Made by a program: the position numbers and the translations under genes. A stretch of 64,000 nt of DNA from Canis aureus (lineage: Eukaryota > Chordata > Mammalia > Carnivora > Canidae): contig NC_135650.1 in NCBI RefSeq assembly GCF_053574225.1, positions 5,677,393-5,741,392 on the forward strand, in the 5' to 3' direction. Below are positions 42,938 through 53,901 of this stretch, one piece after another. Position 1 is the first letter of the stretch. Every line of letters begins with the position of its first letter. Under the pieces are notes generated by a model. That model was not told where the DNA came from. It saw only the letters and a list, made by a program, of their open reading frames with translations, and searched no databases.

Positions 42938-43092
42938 ATATTTTTTATTTATTCATGAGAGAGAGAGAGAGAGAGAGAGGCAGAGACATAGGCAAAAGGA
43001 GGGGCTGGGTCCCTGTAGAGAGCCTGATATGGGAACCTGTGATCATGATCTGAACCAAAGGCAGATGCTCAATCACTGACCACCCAGATGTT
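42938..43092 (-). repeat. CAN-type SINE, antisense, shared by both direct copies
   Basis: TTTTTTATTTATTCATGAGAG, (GA)n, GAGCCTGATATGGGAACCTG. Counterpart at 53,055-53,218. Confidence 0.85.
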
Positions 43093-43404
43093 CTTGTAAT
43101 TCCTTTCTTATGCAATAAGTGGACTATCTTTCACTTTGTAGAGAGAACAAAATAAAAGCCCTAAAAAGTATCCACATATATGCTCTCAAACATTTAAGAA
43201 AGAATTATAGAGAATTCAAAGGACTACAATTTTGCTAAATAATCTCATTATTCTAGATATAACCTATTTATAGAGGGGAAATTATTTTCATCCGTCCATT
43301 AAAATAGGCAAAAGTTTCAAAATCCTGTGAATTCCCTTGGTGCAAATGGACACTAGGAAGGAGGGCTATCCAGTCCATTCCCTTCAGTACATACTGATTC
43401 TTTT

Positions 43405-43570
43405 TTTTAATTTTTATTTATTTATAATCATGCAGAGACACAGATAATACAGATAATCATGCAGAGACACAGGCAGAGGGAGAAGCAGACTCCATGCACC
43501 GGGAGCCCGACGTGGGACTCGATCCCTGGCCAAAGGCAGGCGCCAAACCGCTGCGCCACACAGGGATCCC
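43405..43570 (-). repeat. SINEC_Cf, antisense, same target site as a different SINE at 53,720
   Basis: Reverse SINEC_Cf ending CGCTGCGCCACACAGGGATC. The body has an internal 25-bp tandem duplication of ATAATCATGCAGAGACACAG and a deletion in the middle. Target-site duplication CATACTGATTCTTTT (43,390-43,404) / CATACTGATTTCTTT (43,571-43,585). Confidence 0.93.
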
Positions 43571-44091
43571 CATACTGATTTCTTTCACGTAAATTAGGAC
43601 CTGGAATTTGCAAGTCTAGGAAATAGCACCCACTATATGCAGATATTGTAAGATCTTAAAGAACACTTAGGATATTACTCAAATTTTTCACCACCAACTT
43701 AAGACAAATATTCCTCAAATTTTCCCAGCAGCCTTTTCTGCTCTTCAATGGGGGATACTTCTGAAGGAAGAGCCAAATGTGAAAAACTGCCCTGAACATC
43801 ACTGAAAGGGAGCTTATTGACCTAGTTAAAAATAAAGCAATGAATCTCTAGGAAGTTCAACCTTTAATTACAGTTTTTAAATATTCAGAATTGGACAAAA
43901 TATAAAGGCTCTCAAATAGGCTCCTCAGAGATATTCTGCAAGCAGCCAGTCTTAGGAAAGGAAGTTTATCCAATGTTTTCAGAACAGGCAAATGTTGATA
44001 GTGGGCAACTTCCACCCAAGATAATGGGCCAAGATTCTCATCTAAATTTTTCTCCGTTTTCTATCCACTCAGTTAAAATAATTTTACTTTA

Positions 44092-44300
44092 GGGGATCCC
44101 TGGGTGGCGCAGCGGTTTGGCGCCTACCTTTAGCCCAGGGCGCGATCCTGGAGACCCGGGATCGAATCCCACATCGGGCTCCCGGTGCATGGAGCCTGCT
44201 TCTCCCTCTGACTGTGTCTCTGCCTCTCTCTCTCTCTCTCTCTGTGACTATCATAAATAAATTAAAAAATTAAAATAAGATGTATAAACGTTTAAAAAAA
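44092..44300 (+). repeat. SINEC_Cf with target-site duplication
   Basis: Intact canid SINE with an A-rich, AT-rich extended tail. Duplication ATAATTTTACTTTA at about 44,078-44,091 and 44,301-44,315. The second copy (about 54,430-54,450) is empty. Confidence 0.93.
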
Positions 44301-45299
44301 TATAATTTTACTTTACACAGACCTCTTGTAGCTCTTCACCCAGAATGACCCCCTTCACCTCTTTTCTTCTTCTATACTTTTTATACTAATTATAATCATT
44401 GTTAGGTCATATAGCTATATGCCATCCATCACTGAAGCTCATGGTAAATCCTTCCGGGAAAAGTGGATTTCATCCAATGAAATGAATCACCAAGGCTGGA
44501 ATTTCCAATCTTGTATATGAGTTCCCAAATAGGACCACTTTTATTGTTCAGGCACAGTACTCGGAGAATTTATAATTTACTCCAAATATTAGAAAACTGT
44601 TCCAATGGCTGGTAATTGCACAAATAAAAAAGACTGTATAACACTTTCACTTTTGGTAATTGGTCACATATTACTGATGATAAAATGTATGTCCCACATG
44701 GAATATGGATTGCATCAAATCTTATTGGCATGAATAGAGATGGACGGTCACAGTGCCTTAGATTTCTTAATGGGTGAATATAGTGCCAGGTGTGTCATTC
44801 TTAGGACCTTCCATCGTGGGACAAATAAAATCACGATGGCAGAACAGGGTGTTAGGTGCCATAATGAAAAACCTGTCTGGCTTTCAGGTCAATTCTCATG
44901 GTTGCCAGGATTTGATTTCTTGCTCTGGGTTGGGCAAATGGAGTTCCTCAGTTTGAGGCACTTTTTCTGGACTCTTAACTTGTTCTCTGCTTTGTTTGCT
45001 ATAAAAGTGGTCATAGTCTTGGTTCTTAGCCTTCTATCTGGAGCCTTAACAGATGCTATACGAGATGATCTTATAAATCTATCAAATTGACTAAAGCAGC
45101 AATTCCAAATTCAGAATTCAAGGTGAATAAAATGCTTCTGAGCAAATATCCCCTACTGCAGTTAAATCCTTCCCTTTCAACACCACATCAAAGTGGTCTT
45201 TACTCCCCCCAAAATGACACTCTTCTTTATCATATGTGTATTCACTTCAAAAAATGGAAAACTACTGAAAAGCATTTCTATCAGGCAAATGAGGCAGAC

Positions 45300-45349
45300 G
45301 TACCAAGAGGTGGGTGGAGAGACATTCATGTACCAAGAGGTGGGTGGAG
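45300..45349 (+). repeat. 30-bp tandem duplication
   Basis: GTACCAAGAGGTGGGTGGAG occurs exactly at 45,300-45,319 and 45,330-45,349 (period 30). It is absent from the related copies at 5,150 and 35,770. Confidence 0.93.
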
Positions 45350-45514
45350 TTTTGGTGGACAAAAACTGGCACCATAGCCTTGGGAACATCTAGAACACAG
45401 AATATCAGTGCATTTGTGGTGGTGCTCAGGTATTTGTGAGATCAGTTTTTATATAGATACAGGAGAAGACTGGTTGGTAATGACTGGGTAATAAGCATAA
45501 AGTGAGCTACTGTT

Positions 45515-45705
45515 GGGTCATCCTCATTGGTGGATGAGGAAAAACTTTCAGCTCAGGCCAAGGTCCAAGTGCCTGGGATCATATCCTCTTTCGGCACCCT
45601 GCTCAGTGGACTTGTGTTTCTCCCCTTCCATCTGACTTTCCTTCCACATGCTCTCTCTTGCTGTCTCTCTGTCTCTCTCTCTCTCAAATAAATAAAAATG
45701 TTTTA
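45515..45705 (+). repeat. Old CAN-type SINE
   Basis: GGTGGATGAGGAAAAACTTT, CACCCTGCTCAGTGGACTTG, then CT-rich sequence and CTCAAATAAATAAAAATG. Fourth copy of the element at 5,345. Confidence 0.75.
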
Positions 45706-45880
45706 AAAAGGCGTTGGCAAATTTATGTAATATGAAATAATTAATCTAAAATAGAACTGATGTGTGCATTGAATCCAAACATAGGTTCCATTTACTCAAA
45801 GAGTTGTTGTGAAACCCAGCTACATATTCCAACCTTCTTGACATCTTCCAAAATCATTTCTGCCTCTGTAGATTCACAGA

Positions 45881-46864
45881 CTGTGGTCATCTTCCTCCAG
45901 CATTCACACTGTCAGATATCTCAGTTGGAGCCATCTTGGGCACCAGTGGACCACCTCAATTACAAGTGCACTGCTCCCAAGCTGACTCAGAACCCAGGTC
46001 CTTCCAAGCTTAGTGTTCCATTAGGGCTCTGCGATGAAGGAGCTTCCCTTCAACTGATCAACCGTGATGAATAGTTCTTGTGAATTAGCGATGTTCAGGC
46101 ATGCTTTAGGCCTCAGGGTGAATGTGTTAGACATATTACCACGTGTGTCTCATAATTTCTTCCATAAGAAGGCTCTGTGCCCAACATAGACTAGAAACAT
46201 GACCCTAGATCAAGAGTCATATTCTCCACCAATGAGCCAGGCAGGCACACTCCACTCTGCTATAAATTATTAGTATATTTGCACCATGTCCTGAAGTCAG
46301 ACCATGTCTTGACACTGATTGACCAGGCACTGATCAGCTCTGTATCTCAGCTGTATAAGCAAATAGAAATAAGGGGGTGGTGGATACAAAGCTAAACACA
46401 AACTGGCCCTTGAGCCTGATCTTTCCTTGTCCCAGGGTTTGGTCACAGGATCAGCATTACTAGTGCTCATCATACAGACAATGTCCTCAATTACCATGAA
46501 AGAATCTGCACAATACTGAGCAGATCAAATCACGTGCTGAAGAACAGCTTAGCACTGACAGACTTAGACCAGGTAATCTAATTGTGCCCCCAAACTCTCA
46601 GAACCTGCAAACTGACAACAATCATGGCTTAAATTGACCACTATCATAGCTTTAAGCCGACGGTAATATTGCTTTGAACTGACCAGATTTATGACTTGGG
46701 GTTGACCAGGCCTCTATGTCCTTTTCCTGTTAGTAACTACAGCAAGATCTGTACTAGTATGGCTCAAGAGTACCCTGGGTATGTAACCACTGAGATGACC
46801 TCATAATGATATACAGTGTTGGGATTTCCCTTGGCAGAGGTGGTTCCTGACACATACACAGATT
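45881..46864. other. Rearranged duplicon pieces and unrecognised sequence
   Basis: 45,890-46,080 resembles 39,830-40,030. 46,175-46,255 is a reversed old SINE head. 46,290-46,680 is the reverse of 23,050-23,400. 46,680-46,864 is unrecognised. No gene. Confidence 0.65.
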
Positions 46865-48110
46865 TTTCAGATGGATGGAAGATGGTGGAGTAGAGGTCCT
46901 GATGTTAGCTAGTCCCCTAAATTTAGCTACATAACTATCAAGCCAGCCTAAACACCAGTGAATTCAACCTGAAATCTTTTTTTTTTTTCAACCTGAAATG
47001 GCTAGAATGGCTGACTTTACAAATAGAAAAGTGAAAAATTAAGCGCCATGGATATGGAAAAGCAAAATGGAAGGGATTTATCAGAGGATAATGGTCATGG
47101 TGGGGGGTAGCATGTATAGGCCAGTTGCTTGAAAGTGAAAGAGCCCTGAAGTTCAAAATCTGGACCTTTAGAAATGGTCCTCCAGAGACATCCCTGTTCT
47201 GCCATAGGTGAAATGGCACAGAACCACAGGTAAGTGAGTAGGGTCTCAATATTCCTGGAGGCCAGAAAGTACACAAGCCCAAGAGCCAGCAGAGTTCCCA
47301 TGTATTGGTTCAGGGAAATGGGTTTAGATCAGCAAGCCTGAGAGAATGTTCAGCTTGAGGTGCCATTATCTATGATCACAGGCTTGGCCAGGAGTACATG
47401 GTCCACTTTGGGTCCATACAAAGGACTGGAACACATCCTCCCGCTTCCTCTGGTAGGCAGAGTGTGTGACCATTGGATTGGTTGAACGTTCTCCTTGTGG
47501 GGGACTAGCCACCAGAGAAAGGGACAAAATTCTCTTTCCTCCAGGAAGAGAGGGTGAGAGAAAAAGTGGTAAAGACCCTCCCTGAGGAAACCCAAACATT
47601 GCACATTTTAGTGTCCCCCATGTCTGCTAGGGGAGAATTGTAGGAGGCAGGCACCACTGCCTATCTGTCTGCATATTTGTCAATCACCACTTCACTCATA
47701 TCCAGGGCTGCAGATTGAGGCATGGTATTTTTTTCTCTCACCCAGAAAAGGGGTATGAAAGGTTACAGGGAACAAACGCTCACAGAGCAAATACCTTACA
47801 GTGAGGCTGACTCCCGACAAAGTCGGTGCAACACACAACAGAGATCTGTAAGAATCTGTGCAGCAGGCCCCTCCTGTGAGGTTCACCTGGAAGAACCAGT
47901 AACCCGCACATTTCCAGACCAAACAGAACTGGAACCTCCAGCACTGTGGGAACATAGCATAGCAACTCAAGGTTTTCCTTTTATGATATGTTTTTTCATT
48001 CAAGATAAAATTGTCCTCGTTTCTTTGTTTATTCTTATCTAACCTAGTTTCTTGTTTTATCAATTTTTATTTTTGAAATCTTTCCTTTTCTAACTACTAT
48101 ATTTTATTTT
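46865..48110 (+). mobile_element. Old L1 5' UTR segment, copy 1
   Basis: Starts GATGGTGGAGTAGAGGTCC, continues TTAGCTAGTCCCCTAAATTT and GAAAGTGAAAGAGCCCTGAA, as in older carnivore L1 5' ends. Collinear with 58,645-59,840. It ends where the antisense L1 at 48,112 begins, while the second copy continues into ORF2-derived sequence. The open frames in it (for example 47,692-48,063 minus) are not conserved. Confidence 0.7.
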
Positions 48111-48111
48111 T

Positions 48112-50142
48112 TATATTCTTATTTTTAAATAAATTTATTTTTAATGGTGTTCAATTGACCAACATATAGACCAACATATAGAATAACACCCACTGCTCAT
48201 CCCATCAAGAGTCCACCTCAGTGCCTGTCACCCAGTCACACCCACACCCCCACCCACCACCCTTTCTACCACCCCTAGTTCATTTCCCAGAATTTGGAGT
48301 CTCTCATGTACTGTCTCCCTTAATGATATTTTCCACTCATTTTTCCTCCTTTCCCCTTTATTCCCTTTCACTAATTTTTATAATTCCTAAATGAATGAGA
48401 CCATATAATGTTTGACCTGCTCCGATTGACTTATTTCACTCAGCATAATACCCTCTAGTTCCATCCATGTCAAAGCAAATGGTGGGTATTTGTCATTTCT
48501 AATGGCTGAGTAATATTCCATTGTATACATAAACCACATCTTCTTTATCCATTCATCTTTCAATGGACACCGAGGCTCCTTCCAGAGTTTGGCTATTGTG
48601 TACATTGCTGCCGTAAACATCGGGGTGCGGGTGTCCCAGCATTTCACTACATCTGTATCTTTGGGGTCAGTCCCCAACAGTGCAATTGCTGGGTCGTAGG
48701 GCAGATCTATTTTTAACTCTTTGAGGAACATCCACACAGTTTTCCAGAGTGGTTGAACCAGTTCACATTCTCATCAACAGTGCAAGATGGTTCCCCATTC
48801 TCCACATCCTCTCCAACATTTGTGAATTCCTGCCTTGTTAATTTTCCCCATTCTCACTGGTGTGAGGTGGCATCTCACCGTGGTTTTGATTTGTATTTCC
48901 CTGATGGCAAATGATGCAGGACATTTCCTCATGTGCTTTTTGGCCATGTCTATGTCATCTTCTGTTCATGTCTTTTGCCCATTTCATGATTGCACTGTTT
49001 GATTCTTTGCTGTTGAGTTTAATAGGTTTTTTATACATTTTGGATACTAGCCTTTTATCTGATACATACTTTGCAAATATTTTCTCTCATTCTGTAGGTT
49101 GTCTTTTAGTTTTGTTGACTGTTTTTTGCTGTGCAAAAGCTTCTTATGTTGATGAGGTCCCAATATTTCATTTTTGCTTTTGTTTCTCTTACCTTCGTGG
49201 ATGTATCTTGCACAAAGTTACTGTGGTCAAGTTCAAAAAGGGTGTTGCCTGTGTTTTCCTCTAGGATTTTGATGGAATCTTGTCTCACATTTAGATTTTG
49301 ATCCATTTTGAGTTTATCTTTGTGTATGGTGCAAGAGAGTGGTCTAGTTTCATTCTTCTGCATGATGTTCAATTTTCCCAGCACCATTTATTGAAGAGAA
49401 TGTCTTTTTTTCCAGTCTATAGTCTTTCCTCCTTTGTCGAATATTAATTGGCCATAACGTTCAGGGTCCATTTATGGAATCTCTATTCTGTTCCATTGAT
49501 CTATGTGTCTGTTTTTGTTCCAGTACCACACTGATTGATGAACACAGCTTTGTAATACAACCTGAAATCTTGCATTGTGATGCCCCCAGCTATGGTTTTC
49601 TTTTTTAACATTCCCCTGACTATTCGGGGTCTTTTCTGATTCCACACAAATCTGAAAATATTTTGTCCCAACTCTCTGAAGAAAGTCCATGCTATTTTGA
49701 TAGGGATTGCATTAAACGTGTAAATTGCCCTGGGTAACATTGATATTTTCACAAGATTAATTCTTCCAATCCATGAGCATGGAATATTTTTCCATCTCTT
49801 TGTGTCTTCCTCAAATTCTTTCAGAAGTGTTCTCTAGCTTTAAGGGTATAGATCCTTTCCCTCTTTGGTTAGGTTTATCCCTAGGTATCTTATGCTTTTG
49901 GGTGCAATTGTAAATGGGATTGACTCCTTAATTTCTCTCTTCAGTCTCATTGTTAGCGTATAGAAATGCCACTGACTTCTGGGCTTTGATTTTGTATCTT
50001 TGCTGCCAAATTGCTGTATGTGTTCTAGCATCTTGGGGTGGAGTCTTTGTGGTTTTCTTTTTTTTTCTTTGTGGTTTTCTATGTAGAGTATCATGTCATC
50101 TGCGAAGAGGGAGTGTGTGACTTCTTCTTTGCCAACTTGAAT
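48112..50142 (-). mobile_element. 5'-truncated antisense L1 (about 2 kb)
   Basis: 3' end near 48,125 (TTAATGGTGTTCAATTGACC), then ORF2 back to the RT active-site region at 50,100. It stops at ATTCTCACATATATTTGG, where a different duplicon block begins. No target-site duplication was found. Confidence 0.9.
48387..48737 (-). pseudogene. L1 ORF2 C-terminal fragment, 116 codons
   Basis: Contains DLPYDPAIALLGTDPKDTD, TPMFTAAMYTIAKLWKEP, IKKMWFMYTMEYYSAIRNDK and ends EQVKHYMVSFI, the natural C-terminus. The cysteine-rich part upstream is out of frame. Confidence 0.93.
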
Positions 50143-50196
50143 TCTCACATATATTTGGAATCTCAAATAGTCAAATACAAAGAAGGAGAAAGTCAA
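49501..50196 (-). pseudogene. L1 ORF2 RT thumb/active-site remnants
   Basis: Frame 49,840-50,196 contains THSLFADDMILYIEN, an intact FADD catalytic motif, followed by SIPFTIAPKSIRYLGINLTK. Frame 49,501-49,752 continues with KISMLPRAIYTFNAIPIKI and IFRFVWNQKRPRIVRG. They are separated by frameshifts. The first about 18 residues of the upper frame come from outside the L1. Motifs A and B of the RT were never included. Confidence 0.88.
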
Positions 50197-52476
50197 ACAG
50201 CCCCTGGGGGAAAGAAAAATAGAGAAAAAGTTGGTGATAGAAAATTAAATATGTTTGGAAAAGCCTCTTTACCACATAGAACACTTGAGTAAACAAGGGC
50301 TCACACTATTTTTGAAAGTCACAAGGATATTATTTCCAATGGTGTGGTGAAGAAGAGGAGCTCCAGCAGATACTGTCTGGGAAAGTCCTTTCATTAGGTG
50401 ACAGAATAGAGAATGATGGAACAACACATTTATCAAGAGCATGATGTAGGTGACTTATCAAGAGTTCACAAACTGATGAGTGGTGGGTCCAGTAGAAGAA
50501 TGGAAGTGTTTCAGTTTGAAGAGCATTCTCATAACACCTGAGATGTCCCTAAGGCATCTGAGGTCACATGAATTACCCCTGAGCCTTGAGGTCTATCAGT
50601 CTCTCCCTCAAATCCTCGTGTAGTACCTTTACTGTGGGAGATATCAATACCCTGGGGGAAGTCCTTGAGCAAAACAGTAGGCAAATCTAACTCAGGCTCC
50701 CACTTCCTATGCTGACCCCAACCACAATGCACTTCCCCAGTAAAGCCGCTTACAATGACCAGAGAAGCCCAACTGAAGCTTCCCAGCATTCACAGTACCA
50801 GATGTTTCACTTAGAGCTCTACCAGGGACCAGCTGACCACTCTCAGTGACCAGTGAGTGGTCTGCCCATCTCCCAGCCTAACTCATAACCCATGATATTC
50901 CAAACATCTGTCACATGGCAATTCTGCCTGCAGTTGGATTCCCTTCAATTGACCAACCCTGGATGAGCATTTACTGTGAATTAACTTGGAAAGTGGTTAC
51001 TTGGGCTGTCGATTGGGTGACTTCATGGATGAAATCTAAGCCACACAAGGTTCCACAGAATGTGGATCTCAGTAACTGTGTGAGCATCAGGGAATAAGTT
51101 CTGCCAGGCAGTGGCCATTGGTTGCCCTTGCTCTGATTGAGTCCCTTTACTACTTCCTTGTTTCCCCAATTCCAGTCCCTACAGACTTCTCAACTTTCTG
51201 TAGACCCTACTGGAGAAGGGTACTAAATCCCATTCCTTTGTGCAGGACCCTACCTGGAGGCCCTGGAGGAAGGGGTAAGAATTGGTTATGAACTCCACCA
51301 TTAGATTATAAAACTACGTTTTTTAATTTACATGTGGAGATATCCTAAAAAATGCACTACTTGCAGAAAGTTAGTATCATAATACAGTCATACAAAATAA
51401 GATAAATACAAACCAAACTGATTAGTCAGTCAAAAAGTTTCTAGGCAGACTAGGAAATGACTTTCCAGTTAATTCATGAGTAAAGAGAGGTGCTGTTGAA
51501 ATCATAATTCTTCCATCTCCTGCAGTCAACCAAGCTAAATCCAAAACTGCAGACCTTATTCATAAACATACATGAAAAGGGAAATTAAGCCCTTACGTGG
51601 ACGACAACACACTCGTAGAACATTTGCAAAGGGCTTTCATACAAAGAGGAGACAAGAGAAGCAGTGGGAGGGCCTGCAGGTGACATACCTTGGTGTACCA
51701 CATCATAAATGAAGCACCCAGGACATCTGTAAGCAGTGAAAACAAAATAAACACTGAAGAAAAGATATGTCTTTTGGGCAAAAGAAGACCAAGACCTAGA
51801 AAATTCCTCCAGTTGAAAGGAATGAAGGTGGTGCAAGGAAAGAGGAAGCACTCAGATTCCTCTGTAGGCTTATGGATTTAAGATCAATTATCTAGAAATA
51901 TACACGGTCATTCTCATCGATTCCTGGTACACCCTGGTGTTCCTAGTTGTTTCTGAAATGCTACCTATGTTGCTTCTGCTGATCCTTGGAGGAGACATGT
52001 ACTGTATACTGTAGGTATCAAATAGCACACAGGTTTTCCTTGACTCCCCAGCTAAGGGTCACCCCAACCTGTGATCCCTTAACTGAGAACACTATTCTCT
52101 GCTTCTCTGTGATTCCAGCCCTGAAGATTTACTTGGGAGAGAATTTGCAAATTTAATTGTAATATTGAATGTACACCACAAGAACAATGGCTTTAGGTCC
52201 CATGGGTATATTCATAACCCATGAGATGTATCTGGTCTGGATATGATTTTGCCTCCTCCAGTGGAGGGAACACATGCCTTCCACTAGTATTTTGGTTGTG
52301 TACTTGACATTCTCAGGCTAAAAATCCCATTGACATAGGTTAAAAAAATCAGAGCACAAAGCACAACCCAGTAATGATAAGTGGGAGCCAACAAAACAAT
52401 TACCTAAACTTCCCCAATAACTTGTGAGGTGGAAAGTAAGAATCAAACTCGTAATTAAAAGCCTTTTAAAGAAGGG

Positions 52477-52660
52477 GGGATCCCTGGGTGGCGCAGCGGT
52501 TTGGCGCCTGCCTTTGGCCCAGGGCGTGATCCTGGAGACCCGGGATTGAGTCCCACATCAGTCTCCCGGTGCATGGAGCCTGCTTCTCCCTCTGCCTGTG
52601 TCTCTGCCTCTCTCTCTCTCTCTCTCTGTGAATATCATAAATAAATAAAAATTTTAAAAA
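52477..52660 (+). repeat. SINEC_Cf
   Basis: Intact canid SINE with an A/T-rich extended tail. It lies at nearly the same place as the SINEC2-type element at 42,331 in copy 1. Its target-site duplication could not be read clearly. Confidence 0.92.
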
Positions 52661-53054
52661 ATTTAAAAAAATAAATAAATATTAATATACCTTCTGCTAC
52701 TGCTAGTACCAACCCTGCACTGCCAAGAAAGGCGCCCAATGAAGAAAGATACTGATTTGTTCAAAACTTCAGGGTCATCAACAATTTGTTTTTCTTCCTG
52801 GTAGGACATCGCCTGGATGCTAAACTGTTATCAATTCTTCTAAAGCTACTTGCTGCGCTAAATTGAATGTTTGGTCTCCTTTCTCATGGTGCCTCTAGAT
52901 CAGAGGGTTAATCCATTTCCCTCTCTCCAGAATAGTACAATGGTATTCCTGGACAATCATGGCCTAGGAGTCCATGGAAGGCCCCTTTGGTTTTTCCGTG
53001 TGCCTAATGAAGACGTAAATAATCTAAGTTTCCCTTGTAATTCAGTTATTTTCA

Positions 53055-53218
53055 TTTTTAAAGATTTTATTTATTTATCAATGTGAGAGACAGAGACATA
53101 GACGTAGGCAAAAGGAGAGTCTGGGTCCATATAGGGAGCCTGATGTGGGACCCCGTGATCATGACCTGAGCCAAAGGCAGATGCTCAACCAATGAGCTAC
53201 TGAGCCACCCAGGGGTTC
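53055..53218 (-). repeat. CAN-type SINE, antisense
   Basis: TTTAAAGATTTTATTTATTT, GGGAGCCTGATGTGGGACC, GAGCTACTGAGCCACCCAGG. Same insertion as 42,938-43,092. Confidence 0.88.
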
Positions 53219-53396
53219 CTGTAATTCTTTTCTTATACAGTAAGTGGACAGTCATTGACTTTGTCTAGATAAACAAAGAAAGAAATACAGACAGTCAAAG
53301 GAAATTACAGTTTTCCTAAAGAATTCATTATTCATGATATAACTTATTTAAAGAGTGGAAATTATTTTCATCTGTCCATTTAAATAGTCAAAACTC

Positions 53397-53618
53397 GGGA
53401 TCCCTGGGTGGTGCAGTGGTTTGGCGCCTGCCTTTGGCCCAGGGCGCGGTCCTGGAGACCCGGGATCGAATCCCACGTTGGGCTCCCGGTGCATGGAGCC
53501 TGCTTCTCCCTCTGCCTGTGTCTCCTCCTCTCTCTCTCTCACTGTGTGCCTATCATAAGTAAATAAAAGTTAAAAAAAGAAAATAATAATTTAAAAAATA
53601 AATAAATAAAAAAAATAA
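53397..53618 (+). repeat. SINEC_Cf with target-site duplication
   Basis: Intact head and body; the tail is extended by AATAAATA units. Duplication AAATAGTCAAAACT / AAATAGGCAAAACT at about 53,383-53,396 and 53,619-53,632. Copy 1 is empty at about 43,304-43,317. Confidence 0.94.
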
Positions 53619-53719
53619 ATAGGCAAAACTTTCAGAAACCTGTGAGTTCCCTTGGTGCAAATAGACACTAGCAAGAATGGTTATCCAGTCCATTCCCTTC
53701 GGTACATACTGGTTATTTT

Positions 53720-53901
53720 AAAAAATATTTTATTTTATTTTTATTCATGAGAGTCACAGCACGAGAGAGAGAGGCAGAGACACAGGCAGAAGGAGAAGCA
53801 GGCTCCATGCCAGGAGCCCAACATGAGACTTGATCCCGGGTCGCCAAAATCACACCCTGGGCTGAAGGTGGCTTTAAACTGCTAAGCCACCTGGGCTGCC
53901 C
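53720..53901 (-). repeat. SINEC2-type SINE at the same site as the 43,405 SINE
   Basis: Reverse SINEC2 ending AGCCACCTGGGCTGCCC. Target-site duplication CATACTGGTTATTTT (53,705-53,719) / CATACTGGTTCTTTC (53,902-53,916). The flanks are clearly paralogous to those of the SINEC_Cf at 43,405. Confidence 0.94.

Larger units (their letters stand above)
39180..45080 (+). repeat. Direct duplication, copy 1 (copy 2 at 50,143-55,240)
   Basis: Collinear with 50,143-55,240 in the same orientation. Shared parts include TCACATATATTTGGAATCTC, the GGGTACTAAATCCCATTCCT region, the GAAGCACTCTGTAGGCTTATGG region, TTTGCAAATTTAATTGTAAT, and the CTTCTATCTGGAGCCTT end. Private insertions in this copy are the L1 at 41,484 and SINEs at 42,331, 43,405 and 44,092. 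Open frames in the block (for example 42,554-42,886 minus, 110 codons) match no recognised family and are not kept in the second copy. Confidence 0.9.
45090..45880 (-). repeat. Partial duplicon copy (same orientation as left arm)
   Basis: Collinear with 5,010-5,690: CCTTTCAACACC, CATATAGATACAGG-like, TGTTGTGAAACCCAGCTACA, TTCTTGACATCTTCC. At about 45,880 it switches to a module homologous to 39,830-39,910, so this is a rearrangement join. Confidence 0.8.

Noticed and set aside
44740..45090. 116-codon plus frame ending in a hydrophobic segment
   Set aside because: The paralogue at 54,900-55,240 is broken and carries a (TTTG)-rich expansion; no domain was recognised.
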